From assembly GCA_028686145.1 (NCBI GenBank), contig JAQUCQ010000210.1, positions 1 through 6,202 on the forward strand: DNA of 6,202 nucleotides. The letters run 5' to 3'. The position numbers and the translations under genes were made by a program. Origin of the DNA: Desulfuromonadaceae bacterium. GTDB lineage: Bacteria > Desulfobacterota > Desulfuromonadia > Geobacterales > Pseudopelobacteraceae. Position 1 is the first letter of the stretch. Every line of letters begins with the position of its first letter. Below are positions 1 to 6,129 of this stretch, piece by piece. The notes beneath the pieces were generated by a model. That model searched no databases. It was not told the origin of the DNA and saw only the letters and a program-made list of their open reading frames with translations.

Positions 1-488
1 AGAGTATTGAAGCTATTGAACCGGTAATTATCGATTTTGCCGGATGTGTAGATGGGTATCTGATCGATCAGACCCGTGTGTTCTCGGTGGGAGAGCCGTC
101 TGATCACCTACGGAGAGCGTATGACGATATGCTGGAGATTCAAGCGTTAATGATGCGTACTATTGAAGTCGGAATGACATGGGGGGAGCTGTATGAAGTT
201 TGCTTTAAATGTGCTGCTGATATGGGGTACGCCGAAAGTTTCATGGGGGCTAAAGGGGCACAGGTCTCATTTATAGGACATGGACTGGGAATAGAAATGG
301 ATGAATATCCTTTTATTGCCAGAAATTTCACCCATATGACATTTGAAGCAGGGATGGCGTTTGCCTTTGAGCCGAAAGTAGTTTTTCCGGGTGAAGGTTC
401 AGTAGGAATCGAAAACACATTTTATTTGAGTAATGAAGGTCTTAAGCGTCTCACTCACTCCGATGATGGGCTGGTAATTTTAAACTGA
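1..488 (+). CDS. M24-family metallopeptidase (Xaa-Pro aminopeptidase-like), C-terminal part, truncated by the left window edge
   Basis: The reading frame is open from the first base (first full codon at 3) to TGA at 486-488, so the start lies outside the window. The visible 161 residues are the end of a pita-bread fold of the M24 (aminopeptidase P/creatinase/methionine aminopeptidase) family. All five expected metal ligands can be placed: Asp11 in VIIDFAG, Asp22 in LIDQTR, His93 in FIGHGLGIE, Glu123 in AFEPK and Glu137 in GIENT, numbered from the first full codon. The DQTR and GHGLG motifs with EYP just after the His favour the prolidase/aminopeptidase P branch over methionine aminopeptidase. 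Such enzymes are cytoplasmic and use two divalent metals, usually Mn or Co, to cleave Xaa-Pro bonds; the exact substrate cannot be read here. Nothing is broken in the visible part. There is no clear terminator after it, and a promoter-bearing gap separates it from gltA, so co-transcription is not implied. Confidence 0.88.
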   Translation, partial: SIEAIEPVIIDFAGCVDGYLIDQTRVFSVGEPSDHLRRAYDDMLEIQALMMRTIEVGMTWGELYEVCFKCAADMGYAESFMGAKGAQVSFIGHGLGIEMDEYPFIARNFTHMTFEAGMAFAFEPKVVFPGEGSVGIENTFYLSNEGLKRLTHSDDGLVILN

Positions 489-508
489 TCACCGTGGCAA
501 AATTTTTG

Positions 509-538
509 TTGCAATTTTCGTATACGGTCTAGTATAAC
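509..538 (+). promoter_or_regulatory. Candidate sigma70 promoter of gltA
   Basis: TTGCAA (509-514) and TATAAC (533-538) are separated by 18 bp, a fair match to -35 and -10 elements. A start near 545 would leave an untranslated leader of about 130 nt before the gltA ATG. One copy of the TCGTATACnGT repeat lies inside the spacer, as an operator would. The promoter is inferred from pattern only; A/T-rich sequence gives chance matches. Confidence 0.4.
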
Positions 539-561
539 AGCCGTACAAAATCGTATACAGT
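518..561 (+). promoter_or_regulatory. Pair of direct 11-bp operator-like repeats (TCGTATACnGT) upstream of gltA
   Basis: TCGTATACGGT at 518-528 and TCGTATACAGT at 551-561 match at 10 of 11 positions, and each contains the palindrome GTATAC. Their starts are 33 bp apart, about three helical turns, so both would face the same side of the DNA. The first falls between the candidate -35 and -10 boxes and the second just past the expected transcription start, an arrangement typical of a repressor. GTATAC cores occur in sites of GntR/FCD-type regulators, but the binding protein here is unknown. Related half-sites (CCGTAC at 541-546, AGTATA at 531-536) lie between them. Confidence 0.45.
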
Positions 562-675
562 ATGCTGGAATTGAGTCGCAGTTTCTCCCCGTAAGAAATG
601 ATGTATAGATGGCAGGAAGCTGAAAAAGCTTTTTATCCGGGTTTACCCCCACACCACGAAAAGGAGAGTAAAACA

Positions 676-2004
676 ATGGCCCTGAAAGACACGCTCAAGC
701 TGAAGATCGAGGAACACCGCCCCCGCATCACCAGACTCGTCAAAGAATTTGGCAAGGTCATCATTGATCAGGTAAACATCGACCAGTGTATCGGTGGTGC
801 CCGTGATATCCGTTCGCTCGTAACCGATATCTCCTATCTGGATCCGCAGGAAGGTATCCGTTTCCGTGGCAAAACAATTCCTGAAACCTTTGCCGCACTT
901 CCCAAGGCAAAAGGCTCCAACTACCCAACCGTTGAATCCTTCTGGTACTTCCTGCTTACCGGAGAAATTCCGACTCAGGCTCAGACTGATGAAGTGGTTG
1001 CTGAGTGGAAGGGGCGTCAGGTTGTGGCCCAGTATGTATTTGATGCTATCAAAGCTCTGCCGATCGACAGCCATCCGATGGTAATGCTTTCGGTCGCTAT
1101 CTTGGCAATGCAGAAAGATTCCAAATTTGCTGCGTTCTATAACTCCGGGAAATTCAACAAAATGACCGCTTGGGAATCCGTCTATGAAGATGCCAGCGAT
1201 ATAGTTGCCCGTATTCCGATCATCGCAGCTTTCATCTACAACCTCAAGTATCGTGGTGGCAAGCAGATTGCCATTGATCCAACCCTTGACATGGGTGCCA
1301 ATTTTGCCCATATGATCGGCCAGAGTGAAGAGTACAAAGATGTTGCCCGTATGTATTTCATCCTGCACTCCGATCATGAGTCCGGCAACGTATCGGCTCA
1401 CACCACTCACCTGGTGCATTCGGCGCTTTCCGATCCGTATTATGCCTACTCTGCAGGTCTGAACGGTCTGGCTGGCCCGCTGCACGGCCTTGCCAACCAG
1501 GAAGTTCTTGCTTGGACGATGAATTTCCAGGCAAAATACTGCAAAGATGTCGAGCCGACCAAAGAACTGATCAAAGCAGCTCTCTGGGATACACTTAATG
1601 CCGGTCAGGTAATCCCCGGTTACGGCCACGCTGTTCTGCGTAAGACCGATCCGCGCTACATGGCTCAGCGTGAATTCTGCCTCGCTACCCCCGGCCTCAA
1701 GGACGATGCATTGTTCAAGGTTGTTTCCATGATTTTTGAAGTTGCTCCGGGCGTTCTGACTGAGCATGGCAAAACCAAGAACCCATGGCCAAACGTTGAT
1801 GCCCAGTCGGGTGTTATTCAGTACTTCTTTGGTCTCCGCGAATATGATTTCTACACCGTTCTGTTCGGCGTAGGGCGTGCACTTGGCTGCATGGCTAACA
1901 TCACGTGGGATCGCGGTCTTGGCTATGCTATCGAGCGTCCTAAATCTGTTACAACGCCAATGCTTGAAAAATGGGCTGCTGATGGCGGCCGTCAGTTGTC
2001 CTAA
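676..2004 (+). CDS. gltA: Citrate synthase, eukaryotic (mitochondrial-like) type
   Basis: Citrate synthase condenses acetyl-CoA and oxaloacetate to citrate, the entry step of the TCA cycle, in the cytoplasm. The 442-residue product matches the long eukaryotic type rather than the hexameric E. coli type. The catalytic triad is His270 (LAGPLHGLANQEVL), His318 (PGYGHAVLRKTDPRY) and Asp375 (NVDAQSG). Substrate-binding residues include His234 in SDHESGNVSAHT, Arg327 in the DPRY motif, Arg401 in FGVGRALG and Arg421 in ERPKS. Several of these numbers are the same as, or within a few of, those in pig heart enzyme. ATG 676 is preferred because AAGGAG at 661-666 precedes it by 9 nt and the product begins like the family. 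The frame is open back to 598, but those 26 codons lack a ribosome site and resemble nothing. Eukaryote-like citrate synthases are an established trait of Geobacteraceae. The gene is G+C richer and uses more CGT, ATC and CTG codons than its neighbours, suggesting high expression. It appears monocistronic, with its own promoter region and terminator. Confidence 0.97.
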   Translation: MALKDTLKLKIEEHRPRITRLVKEFGKVIIDQVNIDQCIGGARDIRSLVTDISYLDPQEGIRFRGKTIPETFAALPKAKGSNYPTVESFWYFLLTGEIPTQAQTDEVVAEWKGRQVVAQYVFDAIKALPIDSHPMVMLSVAILAMQKDSKFAAFYNSGKFNKMTAWESVYEDASDIVARIPIIAAFIYNLKYRGGKQIAIDPTLDMGANFAHMIGQSEEYKDVARMYFILHSDHESGNVSAHTTHLVHSALSDPYYAYSAGLNGLAGPLHGLANQEVLAWTMNFQAKYCKDVEPTKELIKAALWDTLNAGQVIPGYGHAVLRKTDPRYMAQREFCLATPGLKDDALFKVVSMIFEVAPGVLTEHGKTKNPWPNVDAQSGVIQYFFGLREYDFYTVLFGVGRALGCMANITWDRGLGYAIERPKSVTTPMLEKWAADGGRQLS

Positions 2005-2030
2005 TTGTACAGACGTAATAATTTACGCAA

Positions 2031-2062
2031 TAAAAAGGGGCGCAGAAATGCGCCCCTTTTTA
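2031..2062 (+). terminator. Rho-independent terminator after gltA
   Basis: A perfect 14-bp stem, with left arm TAAAAAGGGGCGCA (2031-2044) and right arm TGCGCCCCTTTTTA (2049-2062), closes on a GAAA tetraloop. The G/C core is followed by a run of T. The matching A run on the left means it could also stop transcription from the right. It begins 26 bp after the gltA stop codon. Confidence 0.93.
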
Positions 2063-2071
2063 TTTTCCTGC

Positions 2072-2099
2072 TTGCAAAAAAAAATAAGTGCGGTATAAA
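2072..2099 (+). promoter_or_regulatory. Candidate sigma70 promoter of dfx
   Basis: TTGCAA (2072-2077) and TATAAA (2094-2099) are spaced by 16 bp, just after the gltA terminator. A start near 2106 would give a leader of about 175 nt. The 2063-2281 gap contains no other gene that I can support: I see weak inverted repeats near 2144-2183 but no recognised riboswitch. A terminator immediately upstream means dfx needs its own promoter, which supports this call. Confidence 0.4.
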
Positions 2100-2281
2100 A
2101 GACAATATCTGTCGTATTTGAATAATCATGAGGAAACAAAGAAGCGTTTGGAGTTTGTGCGCATGCATCCATCCAAAAGCGCATTTTGAACTACTTGATG
2201 AAAATTGGTAAATTTCGGAGCCCTGCTTTTCCCCGTGGAATTCTCAGGAGCTACTACTACACAGAAAAAAGGAGAAAAATT

Positions 2282-2662
2282 ATGGCAAAGCTACTTGAAG
2301 TCTACAAATGTGAGTTGTGCGGCAATATTGTTGAGGTTGTCCATGCAGCGGATGGTGAGCTTTTCTGTTGTGGCCAGGCGATGAAGCTTATGACGGAAAA
2401 TACTGTTGATGCCGCCAAAGAGAAGCATGTCCCGGTTATTGAAGTAGGGGATGGTTTTGTAAAAGTGACCATTGGTTCTGTTGCTCATCCGATGGAAGAG
2501 AAACATTACATTGAATGGATTGAACTGGTTGCCGACGGTAAGGCATATCGCCAGTTCCTTAAACCGGGGGATGCACCGACCGCTACATTTAACATTACTG
2601 CAAAAAATCTGACAGCCCGCGAATTCTGCAACCTCCATGGACTTTGGTCAGCGAAAGCCTGA
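2282..2662 (+). CDS. dfx: Desulfoferrodoxin, class I (two-iron) superoxide reductase
   Basis: This 126-residue protein reduces superoxide to hydrogen peroxide without making oxygen, the usual defence of anaerobes, and takes electrons from rubredoxin-type donors in the cytoplasm. The N-terminal desulforedoxin domain (about 1-36) carries the FeS4 ligands Cys10, Cys13, Cys29 and Cys30 (CELC and CCG). The C-terminal domain holds the catalytic iron site: His49 in EKHVP, His69 in AHP, His75 in KHYIEW, then Cys116 and His119 in CNLHG. Glu47 and Lys48, which assist catalysis in the Desulfoarculus baarsii enzyme, are present at the same numbers. All ligands are intact, so both iron sites should form. 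ATG 2282 is chosen because AAAAAAGGAG lies just upstream (to 2274, 7 nt spacing) and MAKLLEVYKC is the family start. The frame is open back to 2186, but that extension shows no conserved sequence. It stands alone between two terminators, with no rubredoxin gene beside it in this window. Confidence 0.97.
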   Translation: MAKLLEVYKCELCGNIVEVVHAADGELFCCGQAMKLMTENTVDAAKEKHVPVIEVGDGFVKVTIGSVAHPMEEKHYIEWIELVADGKAYRQFLKPGDAPTATFNITAKNLTAREFCNLHGLWSAKA

Positions 2663-2680
2663 TATTTTTCTTTGCATAAG

Positions 2681-2731
2681 CTGCAAAACAAAAGACCCTC
2701 CGAAAATTTCGGAAGGTCTTTTGTTTTGCAG
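2681..2731 (+). terminator. Long palindromic, probably bidirectional terminator after dfx
   Basis: Outer arms of 17 bp pair perfectly (2681-2697 with 2715-2731). After one C·A mismatch an inner 6-bp stem TCCGAA/TTCGGA closes on a 3-nt loop. As a terminator, the core is GACC plus the inner stem followed by TTTTGTTTT; the matching A-rich left side would serve transcription from the right. It starts 18 bp after the dfx stop. Confidence 0.88.
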
Positions 2732-2830
2732 GAAAAAAATCTGTATATCTGAATAATTCAAATCTCATGTTTTTTGATAGAATGAGAGCGTTCTTAAAAA
2801 TATCATAAAGTAGTTCGGGACGTATTATTG

Positions 2831-2878
2831 ATGCGCCTCTTTACACATTTCTCCTGCTCATGTATTATCGATCAGTGA
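2831..2878 (+). other. Possible 15-codon leader ORF overlapping the lptF start
   Basis: ATG CGC CTC TTT and following codons encode MRLFTHFSCSCIIDQ and end at TGA 2876-2878. That stop overlaps an in-frame lptF GTG codon (2875-2877) in a GTGA arrangement, the usual signature of translational coupling. A weak GGGA lies at 2817-2820, 10 nt before the ATG or 7 nt before an adjoining in-frame TTG (2828). Neither lptF start has its own Shine-Dalgarno sequence, which makes coupling attractive. A 15-codon ORF can arise by chance, so this is tentative. Confidence 0.22.
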
Positions 2879-4020
2879 AACGTATTTTATCCTTTTACAT
2901 AATTCGTGAAATATCTTCGCTTTTTCTGCTTGGTATTGTCATATTTACCCTGGTCTTACTGATGGGGCGCCTGATCACTCTGACTGATCTCGTCGTGTCA
3001 CGTGGCGTTCCCCTGGCAGATGTCAGCAGAATGATTCTATATCTAATCCCTTCCTTCCTTGTTTTTACAATACCAATGGCCTTCTTGCTTGCTGTGCTGC
3101 TGGCATTCGGGAGACTTTCGGCCGATAATGAAATTGTTGTTATCAAGGCCAGCGGCATAAGTTTGTTTCAAATGTTGCCGCCGGTAATCTTTTGTGCGCT
3201 TGTTGCCATGCTGCTGGCACTGGGAGCAAGTACAATTGGTGTACCGTGGGGCAATAGCGCTTTCAAGGAACTCAGTTTTCAGGTGTTGAAGCAGAATGTC
3301 ACGGCAACCATTCGTGAAAAGACATTCTGGGATGATATTCCGGGTGTCGTCATGTATACCGATCATTATGATGAACAAAGTCATGCATTGAAAGGTGTAG
3401 TTATTTACGATGGCCGCAATTCCGATCATCCTATGACGATATTTGCCAGAAACGGCAGTGTTTCCAGCTCAGGTGGCAGCCAGGCTCTTTTGCTGTCTTT
3501 ACATGACGGTTCTATCCATATTGCTGGCAAAGATGGCCTTTACCGGTTAGTCAATTTTGGTGAATACAGTATGATGATCGGCGAAAATGGGAGTACTGCA
3601 ATATCCCGGAATGAGCCGGATATGTGGCTGTCAGAACTTCAGAGTCAGATAGATAACCCCGAAACTACTGCCGTAAAACGTTTAAAACTTCAGACAGAGC
3701 TTTATAGCCGGTTTACTTTTCCATTCGCTTCGATCGTGTTTGCGATCCTTGCAGTCCCTTTGGGGTTGCAGAACCGCAGATCAGGTAAATCGGGAGGTTT
3801 TACGGTAAGTATTGCAATTATTCTTTCCTATTACGTTATGATGTCGGTTGTGCGAACAGTGGCGGAGAGAGGCGTTGTCTCTCCTGTGATTGCGCTGTGG
3901 ATTCCTGACCTGATTTTCTTTGCTATGGGATGGTACTTTTTACGAATGGCATCATTAGAAAAAAGCATTCCCTTGTTTCCGTTGAGAAAAGTTCTTGGTT
4001 ATTTTCGGAAAGCGACCTGA
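2860..4020 (+). CDS. lptF: LPS export system permease LptF (inner-membrane component)
   Basis: LptF pairs with LptG in the inner membrane and, driven by the LptB ATPase, extracts lipopolysaccharide and passes it to LptC/LptA. The product is up to 386 residues in the YjgP/YjgQ family layout: three N-terminal membrane helices (about 17-39, 58-84, 105-127), a periplasmic beta-jellyroll (about 130-270), and three C-terminal helices (about 286-304, 312-334, 341-362), then a short basic tail. The coupling-helix segment LSADNEIVVIKASG with Glu91 corresponds to the LptB-contacting region of E. coli LptF. It is LptF rather than LptG by its position first in the pair and by the different N-terminus of the next gene. 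The start is uncertain: ATG 2860 gives the longest frame but lacks a ribosome site. GTG 2875 would begin VKRILSFYIIREI, closer to family starts, and overlaps the stop of a mini-ORF. No convincing promoter is seen in 2732-2859 (TTGATA at 2774-2779 lacks a well-spaced -10). Confidence 0.94.
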   Translation: MYYRSVKRILSFYIIREISSLFLLGIVIFTLVLLMGRLITLTDLVVSRGVPLADVSRMILYLIPSFLVFTIPMAFLLAVLLAFGRLSADNEIVVIKASGISLFQMLPPVIFCALVAMLLALGASTIGVPWGNSAFKELSFQVLKQNVTATIREKTFWDDIPGVVMYTDHYDEQSHALKGVVIYDGRNSDHPMTIFARNGSVSSSGGSQALLLSLHDGSIHIAGKDGLYRLVNFGEYSMMIGENGSTAISRNEPDMWLSELQSQIDNPETTAVKRLKLQTELYSRFTFPFASIVFAILAVPLGLQNRRSGKSGGFTVSIAIILSYYVMMSVVRTVAERGVVSPVIALWIPDLIFFAMGWYFLRMASLEKSIPLFPLRKVLGYFRKAT

Positions 4021-4021
4021 T

Positions 4022-5101
4022 ATGGGTATTCTTTACCGCTATATAGCCCGGACCTGGTTACGGCTGCTAATGCTCTGCTTGAGCGGTTTTGTCGGGATTT
4101 ATCTGGTTATTGATTTGATTGAGAAAATTCCGCGCTTTCTGCGTGTCGGAGGGACCGCAGGCGATATTATCCAATATTTTATCTGGAAACTTCCTGAAAT
4201 GGTCAGCCGTACAGCCACATTCTCGATTCTTATGGCCACGTTGTTGACGCTTGGAGTGCTTTCGCGTGACAGCGAAATTATTGCGATGCGCAGTTGCGGT
4301 GTTAGTCTGCTAAAAATCGCTCTGCCGATGCTGACTCTCGGATTTGTTGCCAGTATTGTGTTGTTGATCAACTCCGAGTTTATTTTGCCGCATAGCTATG
4401 CACGCACTGAGCTGATTGATCGGGTCAAGATCAAGAAAAAAGATGGTAATGTTACTTTCAAACGCAACAATATCTGGTTTCGTTCCAAGTCCATGATTTT
4501 GCAGGCACGTTTGTTTGACCCTAAAACACGGACTCTGAGCGGTGTTGTTGTCTGGAACGTTGACGAACTTATGAATCCGGTCAGCAGAATTGACGCCGAT
4601 TCGGCAGTATATAGGGAGGGACACTGGCTGCTAAAATCAACGGCCCTGAGAAACTTTACGTCTGTAACCGGATATGCACCGCATCTTGCACAAACTATGA
4701 ATGTTGATCTCAACCTTAAAATCGAGGATTTACAGGTTCTGGATAAAGATGCTGATAATATGAGTATCCGTACGCTGAAAGAATATGCTGAAAATTTGAG
4801 GCGTGGTGGCTATCAGGCCTATCGTTATCTGACGTTGATGCACACCAAGATCGCTTCACCGTTTGCGGCGTTGATAATGGTGCTGCTCGGAATTCCCTTT
4901 GCTTTGCGGAACAGCCGATCCGGCGGTATCGCGATGGGAATTGGTGCCAGCATTGGAATCGGTTTTGTCTATTTTGTTGTCAATGCGGTATTGCTCTCAT
5001 ATGGACGAAGCGGTGTTTTAACCCCGGTAGTAGCTGCCTGGGGTGCAAATATTATTTTTATGTTGAGTGGAATCTGGCTGTCGATGACGGTTAAAGGATA
5101 A
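4022..5101 (+). CDS. lptG: LPS export system permease LptG (inner-membrane component)
   Basis: LptG is the partner permease of LptF in the LptB2FG transporter that moves lipopolysaccharide out of the inner membrane. The product of 359 residues has the family's usual length and layout: helices at about 12-31, 50-78 and 98-122, a periplasmic jellyroll (about 125-265), then helices at about 276-296, 300-324 and 330-355. It starts MGILYRYIARTW, like the GVLDRYIGKT start of E. coli LptG. The coupling segment LSRDSEIIAMRSCG carries Glu85, aligned with E. coli Glu88. ATG 4022 begins one base after the lptF stop (TGA 4018-4020), with GGAAAG at 4007-4012 as a moderate ribosome site. An upstream in-frame start at 3995 inside lptF is less likely because it adds nine residues ahead of the family start. 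The tight junction means translation is coupled to lptF. LptA, LptB, LptC and LptD are not in this window. Confidence 0.95.
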   Translation: MGILYRYIARTWLRLLMLCLSGFVGIYLVIDLIEKIPRFLRVGGTAGDIIQYFIWKLPEMVSRTATFSILMATLLTLGVLSRDSEIIAMRSCGVSLLKIALPMLTLGFVASIVLLINSEFILPHSYARTELIDRVKIKKKDGNVTFKRNNIWFRSKSMILQARLFDPKTRTLSGVVVWNVDELMNPVSRIDADSAVYREGHWLLKSTALRNFTSVTGYAPHLAQTMNVDLNLKIEDLQVLDKDADNMSIRTLKEYAENLRRGGYQAYRYLTLMHTKIASPFAALIMVLLGIPFALRNSRSGGIAMGIGASIGIGFVYFVVNAVLLSYGRSGVLTPVVAAWGANIIFMLSGIWLSMTVKG

Positions 5102-5144
5102 GTTAATAACTAGATCTCAATGCTAATTGATTGGAAGTGTCCTT

Positions 5145-6065
5145 ATGCTATTTACATCCTTACGAGCACTCATTTTAGTATTCAGCTTTTGTCTGACGTG
5201 TGAAGCGTCTGTTGTCGAACAACCCGCATACATGGCGGCTGCGAAACCTTTGCTCGGGACAGTCCCGATAACTGTTCTCAGCATTATTCCCACCCAGGCT
5301 GAACCGGGTACAAAGGTGCTGTTGACCGGGACCGGTTTTGGGGAAAATGCCACTGTTTTTCTGGGGAGTGTTGAAGTCCCTGCCCAGGTCACCGGTGCCA
5401 AGCAGGCAGAATTTGTTATTCCGCCACAGTTGGAACCAGGTCTGTATGCCCTTTACCTGAAACGCGCTGACGGCACGGTCGGCAGATCCTATAATTTTAC
5501 AGTTCTCTCTGTTCGGCCTGTACTTAGTTCTCTGCAACCGTCCCGGATTAGTTCTTGTGCTACGGGTAAGGAACGAGAAGTTGTTGCCCGCGGAGAAAAT
5601 TTTGGCAACACTTCGATGCTATTCTTTAACGGGGCGGTGATTTCCAGCACGCTTCTTTCATCCAGCTCAATTTCTTTTACTGTTCCATCTGTGGCGGGAG
5701 GTCTTTACCATGTGCAGGTAAAAAACGCTCTTGATAACAGTTCTATACCGCTGACTCTTGTTATCGAAACCAAACCTGAAATTGGCCAGATAACAGTGGG
5801 GAATGATTATGTTAACTATTATGAGCTGATTATTACTGGAAGAAACTTTAACCAAAACTCTTCAATATATGTGGATGGCGTACAGATCGGCGGCGGTGGC
5901 GGGGACGCACAGGATATGACAGAACGAGATAAGCTGATTTTTGTCGACTGTACTAAGCTTGTCTACCAGCGTCATCCCTATTCACCGGTCAATAAGAACT
6001 TTAGAATTCAGGTTATTAACCCTGGAGAAGAGGGCAGCCAAGTTATTACCGTAACTGCCCCCTGA
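5145..6065 (+). CDS. Secreted protein with three IPT/TIG (immunoglobulin-like) repeats, function unknown
   Basis: The 306-residue product starts with a Sec signal peptide: Arg7, a hydrophobic core at about 8-18, and a likely cut after Ala21 (TCEA-SV). The two cysteines there do not make a proper lipobox. The remainder is three IPT/TIG beta-sandwich repeats at about 42-122, 125-207 and 211-306. Each has a Pro near its start and the turn motif: LTGTGFGENATVFLG, VARGENFGNTSMLFFNG and ITGRNFNQNSSIYVDG. The third is divergent, with a run of five glycines (249-253) and a polar insertion of some 35 residues. TIG repeats usually serve binding or structural roles at cell surfaces; no enzyme motif is visible. 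ATG 5145 is chosen over TTG 5127 because GGAAG (5133-5137) sits 7 nt before it and the signal peptide then has a normal length. It follows lptG by 43 bp with no terminator, so it is probably in the lptFG operon. Its role, in LPS export or otherwise, cannot be inferred. Confidence 0.85.
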   Translation: MLFTSLRALILVFSFCLTCEASVVEQPAYMAAAKPLLGTVPITVLSIIPTQAEPGTKVLLTGTGFGENATVFLGSVEVPAQVTGAKQAEFVIPPQLEPGLYALYLKRADGTVGRSYNFTVLSVRPVLSSLQPSRISSCATGKEREVVARGENFGNTSMLFFNGAVISSTLLSSSSISFTVPSVAGGLYHVQVKNALDNSSIPLTLVIETKPEIGQITVGNDYVNYYELIITGRNFNQNSSIYVDGVQIGGGGGDAQDMTERDKLIFVDCTKLVYQRHPYSPVNKNFRIQVINPGEEGSQVITVTAP

Positions 6066-6129
6066 TTTTGTCATAACTTTCCGGCACTCTTTTTAAGGGG
6101 TTGGATGATAAAAAAGGACACTTGTGCAC

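Noticed and set aside
497..512. GCAA/TTGC inverted repeat after the M24 gene, considered as its terminator
   Set aside because: The stem is four pairs, too weak to call, and overlaps the better-supported promoter.
617..634. AAAAAGCTTTTT palindrome and small hairpin in the gltA leader, considered as an attenuator
   Set aside because: The stem has only about four to five pairs with little G/C, there is no alternative pairing partner, and there is no leader peptide ahead of it.
598..675. In-frame 26-codon N-terminal extension of gltA
   Set aside because: It has no ribosome site, while AAGGAG precedes ATG 676. The 442-residue form matches the family start and active-site numbering.
643..1767. 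Long minus-strand open frame (374 codons) opposite gltA
   Set aside because: It lies wholly inside the certain citrate synthase gene. Its translation shows no recognisable domain, and it arises from the biased codon use of the sense gene.
2144..2183. Inverted repeats (TTTGGA/TCCAAA and TGCGC/GCGCA) in the dfx leader, considered as a riboswitch or operator
   Set aside because: The stems are short, compete with one another, and match no known element. A Fur/PerR-type box was also sought around 2112-2130, but only a half-match was found.
2774..2806. TTGATA and TATCAT considered as the lptF promoter
   Set aside because: The spacing is 21 bp, outside the usual range, and no better -10 lies at 16-18 bp.
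3043..3429. Minus-strand open frames opposite lptF, lptG and the TIG gene
   Set aside because: They have no ribosome sites or recognisable motifs and sit inside well-supported plus-strand genes.
5145..5210. TIG protein considered as a lipoprotein because of Cys16 and Cys19 in the signal region
   Set aside because: The residues before each Cys (FSF and CLT) do not fit a lipobox, so an ordinary signal peptidase I site after CEA is more likely.
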